Source: Symbiobacteriaceae bacterium (GTDB taxonomy: Bacteria > Bacillota > JAAYKD01 > WRDA01). From it: a stretch of DNA of 6,657 nucleotides. The stretch covers positions 1 to 6,657 of the forward strand of contig WRDA01000078.1 in the NCBI GenBank assembly GCA_009783675.1, in the 5' to 3' direction. Numbering within the stretch: the first letter of the stretch is position 1; each line of letters begins with the position of its first letter. A program made the position numbers and the translations under genes. The notes beneath the pieces were generated by a model. The model saw only the letters and a program-made list of their open reading frames with translations, searched no databases and had not been told where the DNA came from. Shown here piece by piece: positions 6,407 to 6,657 of this stretch.

Positions 6407-6657
6407 TGATGGTGCAAAAGTACCCATTCTTAAAAGCTGTTTGGTATATTCTGCCGGCTTTAATCATCATGACTGTCTTCACATACTATCCCCTGGCGGA
6501 TGCAGTGGTGCAAAGCTTCAATCGTAATCCTCATCCTTCGAACTATGAGTTCTCAACCAAGACTTATGAATGGCTTTTCAAGGATAAGAACTTCCATACG
6601 GCCTTTCGCAACACCCTTTTATATACTGCAGTGGTTACACCAGGTTCGCTGGTGATC
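6406..6657 (+). CDS. ABC transporter permease, MalF/UgpA type (3' end off the window)
   Basis: The first 84 residues of an integral membrane permease run off the right edge without a stop codon. The visible part has the usual start of CUT1 sugar permeases: a short cytoplasmic N-terminus, then a first membrane helix at about residues 12-31 (ILPALIIMTVFTYYPLADAV) leading into VQSFNRN. An extracytoplasmic stretch follows with TYEWLFKDKNFHTAFRNTLLYT (53-74), matching the family's pattern of a Tyr/Leu-rich segment, D..F..A..NT, and then the second helix. The start is ATG 6406, overlapping the ATPase TGA by one base; ATG 6409 is equally possible and would remove one Met. It should pair with the ATPase just upstream, a second permease and a solute-binding protein, none of which are in the window. 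The substrate is unknown. Confidence 0.88.
   Translation, partial: MMVQKYPFLKAVWYILPALIIMTVFTYYPLADAVVQSFNRNPHPSNYEFSTKTYEWLFKDKNFHTAFRNTLLYTAVVTPGSLVI

Overview
The window reads as an ordinary bacterial chromosome segment. All genes are on the + strand, gaps are short, base composition is balanced (about half G+C by eye), Shine-Dalgarno sites are clear, and GTG is used as a start alongside ATG. The core tilS-hpt-ftsH order is best known from Bacillota such as Bacillus subtilis, and related arrangements occur in Actinomycetota and other groups. With the stand-alone cyclodeaminase-family protein, it suggests an anaerobic Bacillota-like or Chloroflexota-like bacterium. The sequence does not settle the phylum.

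Layout: 1-561 is the C-terminal part of an alpha/beta hydrolase whose nucleophile-serine region lies off the left edge. 586-2097 is tilS (tRNA-Ile lysidine synthetase), a divergent and somewhat long member. 2122-2673 is hpt (hypoxanthine phosphoribosyltransferase). A 106-base gap follows, holding a near-consensus extended -10 promoter with a small inverted repeat over its -35 box. 2780-4585 is ftsH, complete, with a GTG start. 4647-5291 is a cyclodeaminase/cyclohydrolase-family protein of one-carbon folate metabolism, with a poorly marked start. 5321-6406 is a MalK/UgpC/MsmK-type sugar ABC transporter ATPase. From 6406 to the right edge is the start of a MalF/UgpA-type permease, overlapping the ATPase stop by one base.

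The hydrolase, tilS and hpt probably form one transcription unit, since the two gaps are 24 bases each and no hairpin terminator was seen. ftsH has its own promoter but could also receive read-through. The ATPase and permease are translationally linked and start an import operon that continues past the window; the permease partner and the solute-binding protein are not visible. Themes are housekeeping: tRNA decoding of AUA, purine salvage, membrane protein quality control, folate C1 chemistry and carbohydrate-type uptake.

I found no RNA gene, mobile element, CRISPR array or convincing rho-independent terminator. I found no clear evidence of an undescribed system. The points most worth checking are the ftsH promoter architecture, the divergent TilS with its Ser/Ile-rich insertion, and the unclear start of the cyclodeaminase-family gene.
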